Part shown: positions 30,230 to 37,202 of the stretch, in pieces
Position numbering within the stretch: the stretch's first letter is position 1
Layout: every line of letters begins with the position of its first letter
Assembly: GCF_003996855.1 (NCBI RefSeq)
Contig: NZ_NRQY01000001.1
Span: forward strand, 2,220,684 to 2,257,885
Source of the DNA: Morganella morganii
GTDB lineage: Bacteria > Pseudomonadota > Gammaproteobacteria > Enterobacterales > Enterobacteriaceae
DNA: 37,202 bases
Direction: 5' to 3'
Notes under the pieces: generated by a model
Seen by the model: only the letters and a program-made list of their open reading frames with translations
Told to the model about the DNA's origin: nothing
Database searches by the model: none
Program-made: the position numbers and the translations under genes

Positions 30230-30979
30230 TCAGTGAACCAGATTACTGATCAGCAGTGTCAGCCCGGCCAGCAGGATCACCATATTCAGAAAACGGAAAA
30301 ATGCCTCTTTCGGGATGCGCATAGTGATATGCCGCCCGAGGACAATCCCCGCCACCATCGCAGGCAGGAACAGCAGCGCCGTAATGGCAATTTCGCTGTT
30401 CCAATAGATGCCCATAATCAGAAAAATAATCACGCGGGTTAATGTACTGAAGCCAATCAGCGTGGTCTGCGTGATACGGAACCGGTTTCTGTCCTCAATC
30501 CGCCCGGCAAAATAGATGGCATAAACAAACCCGCCCGCCCCGAACAGCGCACTCAGAATACCGCCGCCGATCCCGAACGGAATAATGTATTTCTGCGGAT
30601 AATGTCGTGCAGTCTTCTTAATAAAGAGGGAATAAAGTGCATAGAGAACAATAAAGGCACCGAGGAACACCGCCAGCAGATCAGGATGTGTTTTCAGCAG
30701 GATCGCCGCACCAATCAGACTGCCGCCGATCATCAGCGGTACCATCCACTTCAGCTCGGTAAAATCGGCTTTGCGCCCGTCACGGGTGACGTTAATCACC
30801 GCCGCCCCCAGATCCATCAGTGCCAGCATCGGCACAATGTGTGAGACAGGAATGAAGAAGGCCAGCACCGGGCTTGCAATCAGCGCAGAGCCGAATCCGA
30901 CCATCCCGAAAACCAGGTAACCGGCGAAGAGTACCGTAAAACAGATGAAAAAATCTGCCCATGGCAGGGTGTAGATCAT
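30230..30979 (-). CDS. TauE/SafE family (TSUP) membrane exporter
   Basis: TSUP proteins are inner-membrane carriers, often for sulfite, sulfoacetate or other organosulfur anions; the substrate here is not known. The 249-residue protein has about eight hydrophobic helices and the duplicated family motif with glycines in FGMVGFGSALIASP (near 25-38) and GIGGGILSALFGAGG (near 140-154). I prefer the ATG at 30979; a GTG at 30988 adds three residues. It is divergent from the XRE-cupin regulator at 31150, the probable controller. Confidence 0.82.
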   Translation of the reverse strand: MIYTLPWADFFICFTVLFAGYLVFGMVGFGSALIASPVLAFFIPVSHIVPMLALMDLGAAVINVTRDGRKADFTELKWMVPLMIGGSLIGAAILLKTHPDLLAVFLGAFIVLYALYSLFIKKTARHYPQKYIIPFGIGGGILSALFGAGGFVYAIYFAGRIEDRNRFRITQTTLIGFSTLTRVIIFLIMGIYWNSEIAITALLFLPAMVAGIVLGRHITMRIPKEAFFRFLNMVILLAGLTLLISNLVH

Positions 30980-31084
30980 GGTGAGCACCCGTTTAATGAC
31001 ATATGTTAATTATCACCATGCCGGATGCTTTCATCTGATAACATCACGTATCAGACCTGTTTTTCCGGAAAATCACGGCTTACC

Positions 31085-31124
31085 GTTGTACAACAAGTGT
31101 GCAATACTAACAGGGTTTCCCTGT
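31085..31124. promoter_or_regulatory. Inverted repeats between exporter and XRE-cupin gene
   Basis: Two perfect inverted repeats lie in the divergent intergenic region: GTTGTACAAC (31085-31094) and ACAGGG-TTT-CCCTGT (31110-31124). Either could be the operator of the adjacent XRE-cupin regulator, acting on itself and on the exporter. I could not define -35 and -10 elements with confidence. Confidence 0.45.
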
Positions 31125-31149
31125 AAACTTCATTGGTATCAATTACATT

Positions 31150-31707
31150 ATGCTTAAAACCAGTGCCCATATCGGCCAGAAAGTCAAACTGCTGCGCCAG
31201 GCGCGTAACCTGTCGCTCAATGATCTTTCAAAACTCTCCGGCATCTCGAAAGCCGCGCTGTCCAAACTGGAATCCGGTGATTCCAATCCGCGTATCGATA
31301 CACTGGAGGCCATTGCCGTTGCGCTGCGTTTTCCGCTGGGGGATCTGTTTACCGCCAGTAATGAAGGTTATCCCCGTTACGAAAAAAATAAAGTCTTTAA
31401 AGGGGAATATGCGGAAGATTTTAAATTCCGTGTCGGCATGGGGAATATTTCGGAGATCTGGCACCTGAAGATGATCCGCGGCGCGATTATTAACAGCCCC
31501 GCGCACAGTACCGGCACCCATGAACATATTCTTATCCATCAGGGTACGCTGATGATGCGCTTTAATGAAGATCAGACTGTGCTGCTGGAACCGGGGGATT
31601 TTTATGCTTTCTCCTGTGATATTCCCCACTCTTATATCTGCATGGAAGGCGATCTGAGCGGCACGCTGATTATGTCCTATTCCCATATCGGCCAGACCTC
31701 ACCGTAA
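31150..31707 (+). CDS. XRE-family regulator with C-terminal cupin domain
   Basis: The 185-residue protein combines an N-terminal XRE helix-turn-helix (about residues 8-62: VKLLRQARNLSLNDLSKLSG, SKAALSKLESGDSNP) with a cupin ligand-binding domain (about 105-180: GTHEHILIHQGTLMMRF, VLLEPGDFYAFSCDIPHSY). Such proteins bind a small molecule in the cupin and control a neighbouring transporter or catabolic gene. The divergent TSUP exporter is the likely target. The exact ligand cannot be told from sequence. Confidence 0.85.
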   Translation: MLKTSAHIGQKVKLLRQARNLSLNDLSKLSGISKAALSKLESGDSNPRIDTLEAIAVALRFPLGDLFTASNEGYPRYEKNKVFKGEYAEDFKFRVGMGNISEIWHLKMIRGAIINSPAHSTGTHEHILIHQGTLMMRFNEDQTVLLEPGDFYAFSCDIPHSYICMEGDLSGTLIMSYSHIGQTSP

Positions 31708-31720
31708 CCACAGACAAAAA

Positions 31721-31747
31721 ACTGGGCTTAGCCGCCCGGTTTCATCA
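31721..31747. terminator. Terminator between XRE gene and ilvN
   Basis: ACTGGGC and GCCCGGT form a 7-bp stem (one G-T pair) with AAAAA before and TTTCAT after it, between the convergent XRE-cupin and ilvN genes. The T-run is short. Confidence 0.55.
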
Positions 31748-31749
31748 CC

Positions 31750-32052
31750 CTACTGAATGTATTTATTCAGTTGTTCAAAGATACTGATATCTTCGTTGTA
31801 TTTTACGTCCTGCACGTCTTCCAGTTTTTCCACCTGACTGACCATCTGGCTTAGTCGATCATCCGATTTCACCAGCAGCCAGATATGGCTGTGATCCTGT
31901 CCCAGCAGCGGCAGACACAGAATACCGTCCACGTTAAATGCCCGGCGGGCAAACAGACCACAAATGTGCGTCATAACACCGGGGTGGTTGCGGACAACCA
32001 GTTCCAGAGCGATAAGCTGATTATTTTTTTCCATGATTCTGTTCTCCGTCAT
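31750..32052 (-). CDS. ilvN: Acetolactate synthase I small subunit IlvN
   Basis: IlvN is the regulatory subunit that makes acetolactate synthase I sensitive to valine. The 100-residue protein is a single ACT domain: [30 protein letters not shown] near residues 15-44 and [13 protein letters not shown] near 54-66. Its ATG overlaps the ilvB stop (TGATG), which points to coupled translation and fixed subunit ratio. E. coli IlvN has 96 residues. Confidence 0.95.
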   Translation of the reverse strand: MTENRIMEKNNQLIALELVVRNHPGVMTHICGLFARRAFNVDGILCLPLLGQDHSHIWLLVKSDDRLSQMVSQVEKLEDVQDVKYNEDISIFEQLNKYIQ

Positions 32053-33743
32053 CAGGCTGTGACCATATCGATATTGGCATCACCCGGCAATACCATCGGC
32101 CACACTTTTTCACTGACGTCGATTAATGCGTGGATCAGGCATGGCCTGGGACGGTCAATCGCCGCCTGCAATGCAGCAAGTGGATCACTCTCTTTATTCA
32201 GATCGCAGGTATGCAATCCGAAACCTTTGGCAATCGTCACAAAATCAGTCTGATACGGATACGCAGATGCCACAATATGCTCGTTGAACATCAGTGTCTG
32301 CTGCTGGTGAACCATCCCCAGCGCCTGGTTGTTCATCAGAATAATTTTGATATCCAGATCATGCTCGGCAGCTGTCGCCATCTCCTGGATATTCATCATA
32401 ATACTGCCATCACCGGTAAAGCAGATAATCTTGCGTGACGGCTCTGCCAGTGCGGCACCAATCGCCGCCGGTAAGCCGAATCCCATGGTTCCGAGCCCGC
32501 CGGAGGTCAGCCACTGGCGCGGACGGCACAACGGATACGCCTGCGCCACCCACATCTGGTGCTGGCCGACATCTGTGGTGATAATAGCGTCATTATCCAC
32601 AGCATCCGCCACCGCAGCGATCAGCCCGAAATGACTCAGCGGATCGGCTTTATTGATCTGCTCCAGCGGGAATTCCTGTTTGATCTGTGCGATATGATCA
32701 TTCCAGGTCTTGCGGCTGTTCACCTCAATCTGCGGCAGCAACATGGCGAGAACCTGTCCTGCATCGGCGTTGATCGCGATATCCGGCTGCTTGATCTTGC
32801 TGATCTCCGCGCGGTCGATATCCACATGAATAATTTTGGCATCCGGGCAAAACTGCTCGGCTTTGCCGATGGCACGGTCGTCAAAACGCGCCCCGACCAC
32901 AATCAGCAAATCAGATTCCTGTAAAATCATGTTGGTATAGCGGGCACCGTGCATGCCTAACATCCCCAGATAGAGCGGATGCTGCTGCGGAATGGTGCCT
33001 AACCCCATCAGTGTCATGGTGGTCGGTAACCCGGCGCGCTCGGCAAAACTCTGCACCAGCTGCTGTGACTGTGAAGCCACAATACCACCGCCGATATACA
33101 GAATCGGGCGCTTTGCCTGATTAATCATGGCGGCCGCTTCGCTGACTTTTTCGGCATCAAACAGCGGTAACGAATCTTTCGGCATAATTGGCGGCAATTC
33201 ATCAATCTCAATGATGGCGGCCTGAACATCTTTCGGCACATCCACCCAGACCGGTCCCGGACGGCCGGATTCCGCAATACGGAACGCATCGGCAATAATG
33301 CCCGGCAGATCCTGAACATTGCGCACCAGATAATTGTGTTTGGTGATAGGGATAGACATGCCGTAAGTGTCCACTTCCTGGAAGGCATCAGTACCGATCA
33401 TCGGCGACGATACCTGGGCGGTGATACAGACCAGCGGAACTGAATCCAGTTTGGCATCCGCAATCGCAGTCATCAGGTTGGTCGCACCCGGCCCGCTGGA
33501 AGAAATACACACCGCCGCTTTGCCGGTTGTGCGGGCGATACCCTGTGCAATAAACCCGGCGCCCTGCTCGTGACGGGCGAGGATATGGCGGATGCGGCTT
33601 TTGCCCAGCGCATCATACAGCGGCAGCGCCGCTCCGCCCGGAATACCGGACACAGAGGTGATCCCGTGTTGCTCTAACATGCGGATAATTAATTCCGCCC
33701 CCGTCATCCGGGTTTTTGCCTGAGTCTGCTGTGAAGCTCCCAT
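32052..33743 (-). CDS. ilvB: Acetolactate synthase I large subunit IlvB
   Basis: IlvB is the catalytic subunit that makes acetolactate or acetohydroxybutyrate, the first common step to valine, leucine and isoleucine. The 563-residue protein has the catalytic Glu59 in ARHEQGAGF, the FAD-binding middle domain ([11 protein letters not shown]) and the thiamine diphosphate motif [12 protein letters not shown] ending in ILMNN. An AGGATGATG ribosome site precedes the ATG. The gene lies behind the ivbL leader and attenuator and before ilvN. Confidence 0.97.
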   Translation of the reverse strand: MGASQQTQAKTRMTGAELIIRMLEQHGITSVSGIPGGAALPLYDALGKSRIRHILARHEQGAGFIAQGIARTTGKAAVCISSSGPGATNLMTAIADAKLDSVPLVCITAQVSSPMIGTDAFQEVDTYGMSIPITKHNYLVRNVQDLPGIIADAFRIAESGRPGPVWVDVPKDVQAAIIEIDELPPIMPKDSLPLFDAEKVSEAAAMINQAKRPILYIGGGIVASQSQQLVQSFAERAGLPTTMTLMGLGTIPQQHPLYLGMLGMHGARYTNMILQESDLLIVVGARFDDRAIGKAEQFCPDAKIIHVDIDRAEISKIKQPDIAINADAGQVLAMLLPQIEVNSRKTWNDHIAQIKQEFPLEQINKADPLSHFGLIAAVADAVDNDAIITTDVGQHQMWVAQAYPLCRPRQWLTSGGLGTMGFGLPAAIGAALAEPSRKIICFTGDGSIMMNIQEMATAAEHDLDIKIILMNNQALGMVHQQQTLMFNEHIVASAYPYQTDFVTIAKGFGLHTCDLNKESDPLAALQAAIDRPRPCLIHALIDVSEKVWPMVLPGDANIDMVTA

Positions 33744-33790
33744 AACATCATCCTTTTCTTAACAACCGGTTCAGTTTCGCGGAGCCTGAC

Positions 33791-33828
33791 ATAAAAAAAC
33801 CCCGCTCGGTTTACGCCGGCGGGGTTAG
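33791..33828 (-). terminator. Attenuator of the ilvBN operon
   Basis: On the minus strand AACCCCGC and GCGGGGTT form an 8-bp stem around a 13-base loop, followed by TTTTTTTAT. It lies 25 bases after the ivbL stop and 47 bases before ilvB, the classic place for a leader-peptide controlled terminator. Confidence 0.85.
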
Positions 33829-33853
33829 TGATCCTGTTGCTGATCCCAGCCCG

Positions 33854-33961
33854 TTACGGCGCGCTGCCGACGACCACCACCACTACCACACGCACGACGA
33901 CAACCGCGTCTGATAGCGCGGTTGTTAGTAGTACGTTTTGCGGACGGGTGAATGGTTTCAC
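33854..33961 (-). CDS. ivbL: ilvBN operon leader peptide IvbL
   Basis: This 35-codon frame starts with GTG at 33961 (reading MKPFTRPQN) and contains a long valine run, VVVVRVVVVVVVG, with three leucines before it. Slow decoding at these codons when valine and leucine are scarce would let the downstream attenuator stay open. E. coli IvbL has the same design (VVVVRVVVVV). A GAGAGAT ribosome site precedes the start. Confidence 0.92.
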   Translation of the reverse strand: MKPFTRPQNVLLTTALSDAVVVVRVVVVVVVGSAP

Positions 33962-34077
33962 GGGATATCTCTCAACAGTAAATTGTGTATGAATAAATTC
34001 GGTTCGTACTTTAAAAAAACATAAGAATGAAATCTGTACAAGCCTTTTTTCATTTATTTTTTATTCCGCCGCTGAAT

Positions 34078-34093
34078 TGTGATCATTATCACT
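34078..34093. promoter_or_regulatory. CRP-type site upstream of ivbL-ilvBN
   Basis: TGTGATCATTATCACT has both CRP half-sites (TGTGA and TCACT) at the 6-base spacing. Its centre is about 124 bases before the ivbL start. E. coli ilvB is CRP-activated, which supports the reading; the core promoter in between could not be fixed. Confidence 0.65.
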
Positions 34094-34762
34094 AATAAAT
34101 CACTGCCATAAAAATCAAAAAAACTAATCAGTTGATTTATAAATAAATATTAAAATACTCAATTTACTGTTACAGCGGAAAATAACACTACCCTAAGGGA
34201 AAAGCAGCGATAAAAAAGGAAAAATAGACTGTTACCCGGAGCTATGAAAGCCAATGAACGAAAAGCACAGAGGAATATATCGCAGGAAAATCACCGAAAG
34301 CAGCGTTTATTCACATTATCGCTGCCAGTCACTAAAAATCACTTTTTTATCAGTTTTATTGTTCAGTGTGATAAAAAGCAGGGTTTATTCAATTACCGGG
34401 CCGATTAACAGAACACGTTATAATGTGATTATTTAGTTAAAAACAATCTGACAAGTTACATTAAAATTACAAATGAAGCCAAAGCAGGCATTTTTACGTG
34501 ATATTGATCACATATACTTACTGCTGTGATTGTCACGTTTCAGGTTTACAGATAAAACGTAATCCGACACATGCTCTTTAAGCCTCTTATCATATTTTAA
34601 TAAAAATTGAGTATATAATCTATTGATACCCAATGATTTTATTGGGTTTTTTCTTTAACAAGAGCAAATATACATCCGATTACGACAGACATTTATAATA
34701 AAAATATCCGTTATGATAAAAAATAAGACAAACAGGATAAAAATAAGACTTATAAAAAACAT
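34094..34762. other. AT-rich intergenic stretch with no convincing gene
   Basis: About 670 bases of AT-rich sequence with no family-like protein. Two overlapping frames (34244-34408, 54 codons; 34254-34436, 60 codons) have badly spaced ribosome sites and no recognisable content. A CRP-like palindrome CGTGATATTGATCACA lies at 34497-34512. A terminator-like hairpin CCCAAT-gatttt-ATTGGG followed by TTTTTTC lies at 34629-34652 on the plus strand, 10 bases after a TATAAT (34614-34619) that has no partner -35. These could mark a short transcript between 34512 and 34652, but I see no proof. Confidence 0.4.
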
Positions 34763-34860
34763 AAGCTGTACTGCCTGTTAACCCCGGGCAATCTCATGTG
34801 TTCATCCAACGGCATGAGACATCACCCCTTACTGTCAACCGACGTAAGGGGTATTTTTTT
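34763..34860 (+). ncRNA. Candidate structured small RNA with three stems
   Basis: About 97 bases form three successive stems: TGCC/GGCA (34772-34790), TCTCATG/CATGAGA (34792-34798 with 34813-34819), and ACCCCTTAC/GTAAGGGGT (34824-34832 with 34844-34852) ended by seven T. A TATAAA at 34751-34756 could be its -10. The order is that of a free-standing Hfq-type small RNA or of a leader with its own terminator. It matches no small RNA I remember. It lies 209 bases before the DUF6119-like gene on the same strand, so it may also be that gene's leader. Confidence 0.4.
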
Positions 34861-34931
34861 AAAATATAACGTATTACAGAATAAAAGGCCGAATCTAATC
34901 ATATAATGATGAATTAATCATAAACACACGA

Positions 34932-34975
34932 TATTGCGTATTTTCACGCAATAGTAAATATACTTCTATTGCAAT
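34932..34975. promoter_or_regulatory. Repeated TATTGC operator-like half-sites
   Basis: A perfect inverted repeat TATTGCGT-ATTTTC-ACGCAATA (34932-34953) is followed by ATTGCAAT (34968-34975), giving several TATTGC half-sites within 44 bases. A TATAAT lies just upstream (34902-34907). The cluster is about 95 bases before the DUF6119-like gene and may be its operator. Confidence 0.35.
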
Positions 34976-35068
34976 GTAGGTCACAAATTTAAAAAAATAA
35001 ACAGATCAAATATAAAATATAAAATATATACAATAATATATATATCTAAATGATATAAGGGTATATAT

Positions 35069-36673
35069 ATGAGCATTGTATGCAATATATACAGAATGCA
35101 TAAGGTAGAATTAAATAAATTAAAATTATCGTTAAAGGATAATGGATTAGTTGAACAAAAAACCATATCTAATAACAAATTCAAATCAACATTTTATTTT
35201 TCAGAAAATAATAACGGAAATGACATTTGGTGGTGGGAAATATATAAAGATTTTATAAAAGACAAAAAAAAAGCCAAGAAATATATTTCATATTGGCCTG
35301 CTAATATCTGAACCAAAAAACAAAAACGGATATGTATATCTTGTCAGCCTTGGAAAATCTCATTTTTATCTTAGTAAATATATTGATAAAGAATTTGGCA
35401 TAAATCTGGCAATAAGAATGGCCGATGAGAGTACAGTACTTTTAAAGAAAAGTTCATATTTATCAAGCACGAAAAAATCAGATATATCATCATATGAAAA
35501 ATTTATTGTAGATAGCTATGAACCAGGAGAATCTGTCGATCATTTAAAATTAAAAGCAAAAAATAAAGATATATGGGGAGATAGAAATATAATTTTTTCT
35601 GATTCAGTCCAGTTAAGTTCAGATAATACTCCTAAGAATATAGATTCTATTCTATCTAACATAGATGATGCTATATCAGGAAAAAGTCATATATCATTGC
35701 CTAGACATAAGATAATAACAGATAGAGAGCTAATATTTTCTTTAGATAAAAAGTTACTCGAAGGCATTAATAATGATTCAGCTAAAATAAGTTTAGTGGA
35801 ATTTGAAAGTTATGGTGATAATATATTATTTATAAATGAATGTAACAGATATACTCTATTTACAAGAAAAGGCATAGAAAAATACGATAATAAAAACATT
35901 ATCAATAATTGCATAGATATTGATGAAATCATTGCATATATAAAAAAGCTAGATAACAACATTGACTTAATGGATATTAGGATATCACTATACTATGATG
36001 ACACTACACCACGAACTGTATTATTAAAAAATTTACTTGAAACTTCTATTCATAAAGATAACTCAGACTATTTTTTAAGAAATGGCACATGGTGTACATT
36101 CAATGAAACATTTCGTGAATATTTGAAGAAATCATTGGAAAAAATAATTACCGAAAAAAAGATGATCTTATAGAAAAAGATTACATTTCATGGAGAGAAG
36201 AAAAAGAAATAAAAATAAAGGACAATACTTCAAATGTTAAAATAACGTACCGAGAATACTATTTTAATACATTAATATCAGATAAGTATAAATACGAATT
36301 GTTAGATAGAAAAAATGAGAACGTAAAATCAATAATAAATGGGAATAAAGATTATAAAATTGAAATCGCCGACCTTTATAAAGATGAAGAAATAATATCC
36401 GTAAAAATATCCAGTGACACCAACGAATTAATTTACAACATACAGCAATCAATAACATCTTTTGAACTTTATGCAAAAAAAGAAATTAAAAACAAAACAA
36501 TAAATACAGTTTCATTATGGTTTGTTTTTCCCAAAAAAATAACTAATGAAACAAAAATCACTTGTATCAATTCAATACAATTCCTATTAGCTATAGAACA
36601 TTGGAAAAAAAGAGTTGAAAACTATGGACTCCGCCCAAAAATATATCTTTCAGAACATAAAGGAAAGCTTTAA
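35069..36673 (+). pseudogene. DUF6119/TIGR04141-like protein gene with two frame changes
   Basis: Three frames join into one 534-codon protein. It starts at ATG 35069 (AAGGG ribosome site, 7 bases), shifts +1 in a run of nine A (35264-35272), and shifts -1 in a run of seven A (36154-36160). The joined text reads GLLISEP...YVYLVSLGKSHFYL...FGINLAIR in the first third and YKIEIADLYKDEEIISVKIS near the end, which resembles the sporadic TIGR04141/DUF6119 family; the function is unknown to me. Codon use is extremely AT-rich compared with the rest of the window, a sign of transfer. It may be a pseudogene, hold sequencing errors, or use slippage: the second site is the heptamer A AAA AAG. Confidence 0.65.
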
Positions 36674-36679
36674 TAATAG

Positions 36680-36714
36680 AAAAGCTTCAGTCTATTTTAT
36701 AACTGAAGCTTTTT
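36680..36714 (+). terminator. Strong terminator after the DUF6119-like gene
   Basis: AAAAGCTTCAGT and ACTGAAGCTTTT form a perfect 12-bp stem with a 10-base loop and end in TTTTTAT. It starts 7 bases after the stop codon, so the DUF6119-like gene is a transcription unit of its own. Confidence 0.85.
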
Positions 36715-36932
36715 ATACCTATACGACACTTTAATCAGAAGGGTTCTAATTACCTGACAGTGGCGAATAAAACAAAAAATATAATAATTTCATATTGTTA
36801 TATGATAATTTATTAACTATGTGAAGTTTTTAGTAAAAAATAGCCTTTATTACGACTAAAAACTTTACTTTCCTCTCTTGGCTGTTGCTCACCGCAATCA
36901 TTCCAATTTTCTGGAATTAGTCTAAAAGAGAA
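36715..36932. other. Intergenic stretch with inverted repeats, no toxin gene
   Basis: No gene is visible. AGTTTTTAGT (36825-36834) and ACTAAAAACT (36855-36864) form a 10-bp inverted repeat with a 20-base loop, and ATTCCA/TGGAAT (36900-36917) a 6-bp one. On the minus strand, directly after the antitoxin stop, a frame of about 39 codons stays open without a start codon; I regard it as chance or a remnant. Confidence 0.4.
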
Positions 36933-37178
36933 TCAGAGCAACTCTTTGCCTATTGGCAGCCTGAAGTCAACTCTGTTGTGAAGATTAACCTCAGAAATTC
37001 CCTCAATAAGATTTTCAAGGGAATATTTAACCAGTTCCGTTGGGCCAATAATGATACAGCCATTTTTGACTTCAATATCAATAGCATCGCCGATACTGAA
37101 GCCAGCTTTTTCCATAATTGCTTCTGGTATTTTGAATACCGGGCTATCTCCGCATTTCTCAATAATTATCTGGATCAT
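36933..37178 (-). CDS. AbrB/MazE-like antitoxin
   Basis: The 81-residue protein has the SpoVT-AbrB swapped-hairpin layout of PemI/MazE antitoxins: IIIEKCGDSPVFKIPEAIMEKAGFSIGD, then IDIEVKNGCIIIGPTE, with a longer variable tail for toxin binding. GGAG lies before the ATG at 37178. In most such pairs the toxin follows the antitoxin, but the next 218 bases on this strand hold none. The toxin is lost, lies upstream beyond the window edge, or the protein is a stand-alone AbrB regulator. Confidence 0.75.
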   Translation of the reverse strand: MIQIIIEKCGDSPVFKIPEAIMEKAGFSIGDAIDIEVKNGCIIIGPTELVKYSLENLIEGISEVNLHNRVDFRLPIGKELL

Positions 37179-37202
37179 TAGAGCTCCCCCGCTAGTACCA
37201 TG

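Noticed and set aside
34244..34436. Two overlapping frames of 54 and 60 codons upstream of the RNA candidate
   Set aside because: The GGAG is only about 2 bases from one start and about 12 from the other, and neither product has recognisable features.
36816..36932. Open minus-strand frame of about 39 codons directly after the antitoxin stop, as possible read-through or toxin remnant
   Set aside because: It has no start codon and no MazF-like content; chance openness is the simplest reading.
1..37202. CRISPR arrays, tRNA or rRNA genes, insertion sequences
   Set aside because: No regularly spaced repeats, no cloverleaf or rRNA sequence, and no transposase or integrase frame was seen on either strand.

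Overview
The window is chromosomal DNA of an enteric gammaproteobacterium. Protein similarity recalled from family knowledge, the roughly half G+C body and the E. coli-like gene order point to the Morganellaceae, most likely Morganella. No database search was possible, so the genus is an inference. Most of the window (about 1-33960) is a compact housekeeping block; the last 3 kb (about 34100-37202) is very AT-rich and looks acquired.

Layout: (1) 69-4037, minus strand: pepQ-yigZ-trkH-hemG, a tight cluster divergent from fadBA (4325-7676, plus), with a clear FadR-type operator in front of fadB. (2) 7810-10791, minus: pepE, then ubiD-fre; rfaH follows on plus (10997-11488). (3) 11560-17777, minus: rmuC, then ubiE-ubiJ-ubiB (ubiquinone synthesis) and tatA-tatB-tatC (folded-protein export). 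(4) 17916-20133, minus: udp with a double CRP-type control region, a broken tyrosine phosphatase gene, and a DedA-family gene with no usual start codon. (5) 20416-22320, plus: a possible 14-codon leader, an RtcB2-type RNA ligase and the release-factor-like prfH, which carries an in-frame amber codon. This is the RtcB2-PrfH system for rescue and repair of ribosomes cut in the decoding centre, placed between udp and metE. (6) 22386-26517: metE and metR divergent, with bioP (biotin uptake) overlapping the 3' end of metR. (7) 26521-31707: yjcE antiporter, ghxP purine permease with PurR-like boxes, a tiny secreted protein, a TauE/SafE-type exporter and a divergent XRE-cupin regulator. (8) 31750-33961, minus: the ilvBN operon with its ivbL leader peptide and attenuator.

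From about 34100 the sequence becomes AT-rich. It holds about 1.1 kb without a convincing protein gene, including a structured-RNA candidate at 34763-34860. Then comes a DUF6119/TIGR04141-like gene (35069-36673) broken by two single-base shifts in A-runs; the second sits on the dnaX-type heptamer A AAA AAG. A strong terminator and an AbrB/MazE-like antitoxin without a visible toxin close the window.

The points most worth a second look are the rtcB2-prfH locus (leader, C-rich spacer, amber in prfH), the DUF6119-like gene with its homopolymer shifts, the RNA candidate ahead of it, the phosphatase whose active-site loop seems cut by a small deletion, and the DedA gene that seems to use CTG as its start.
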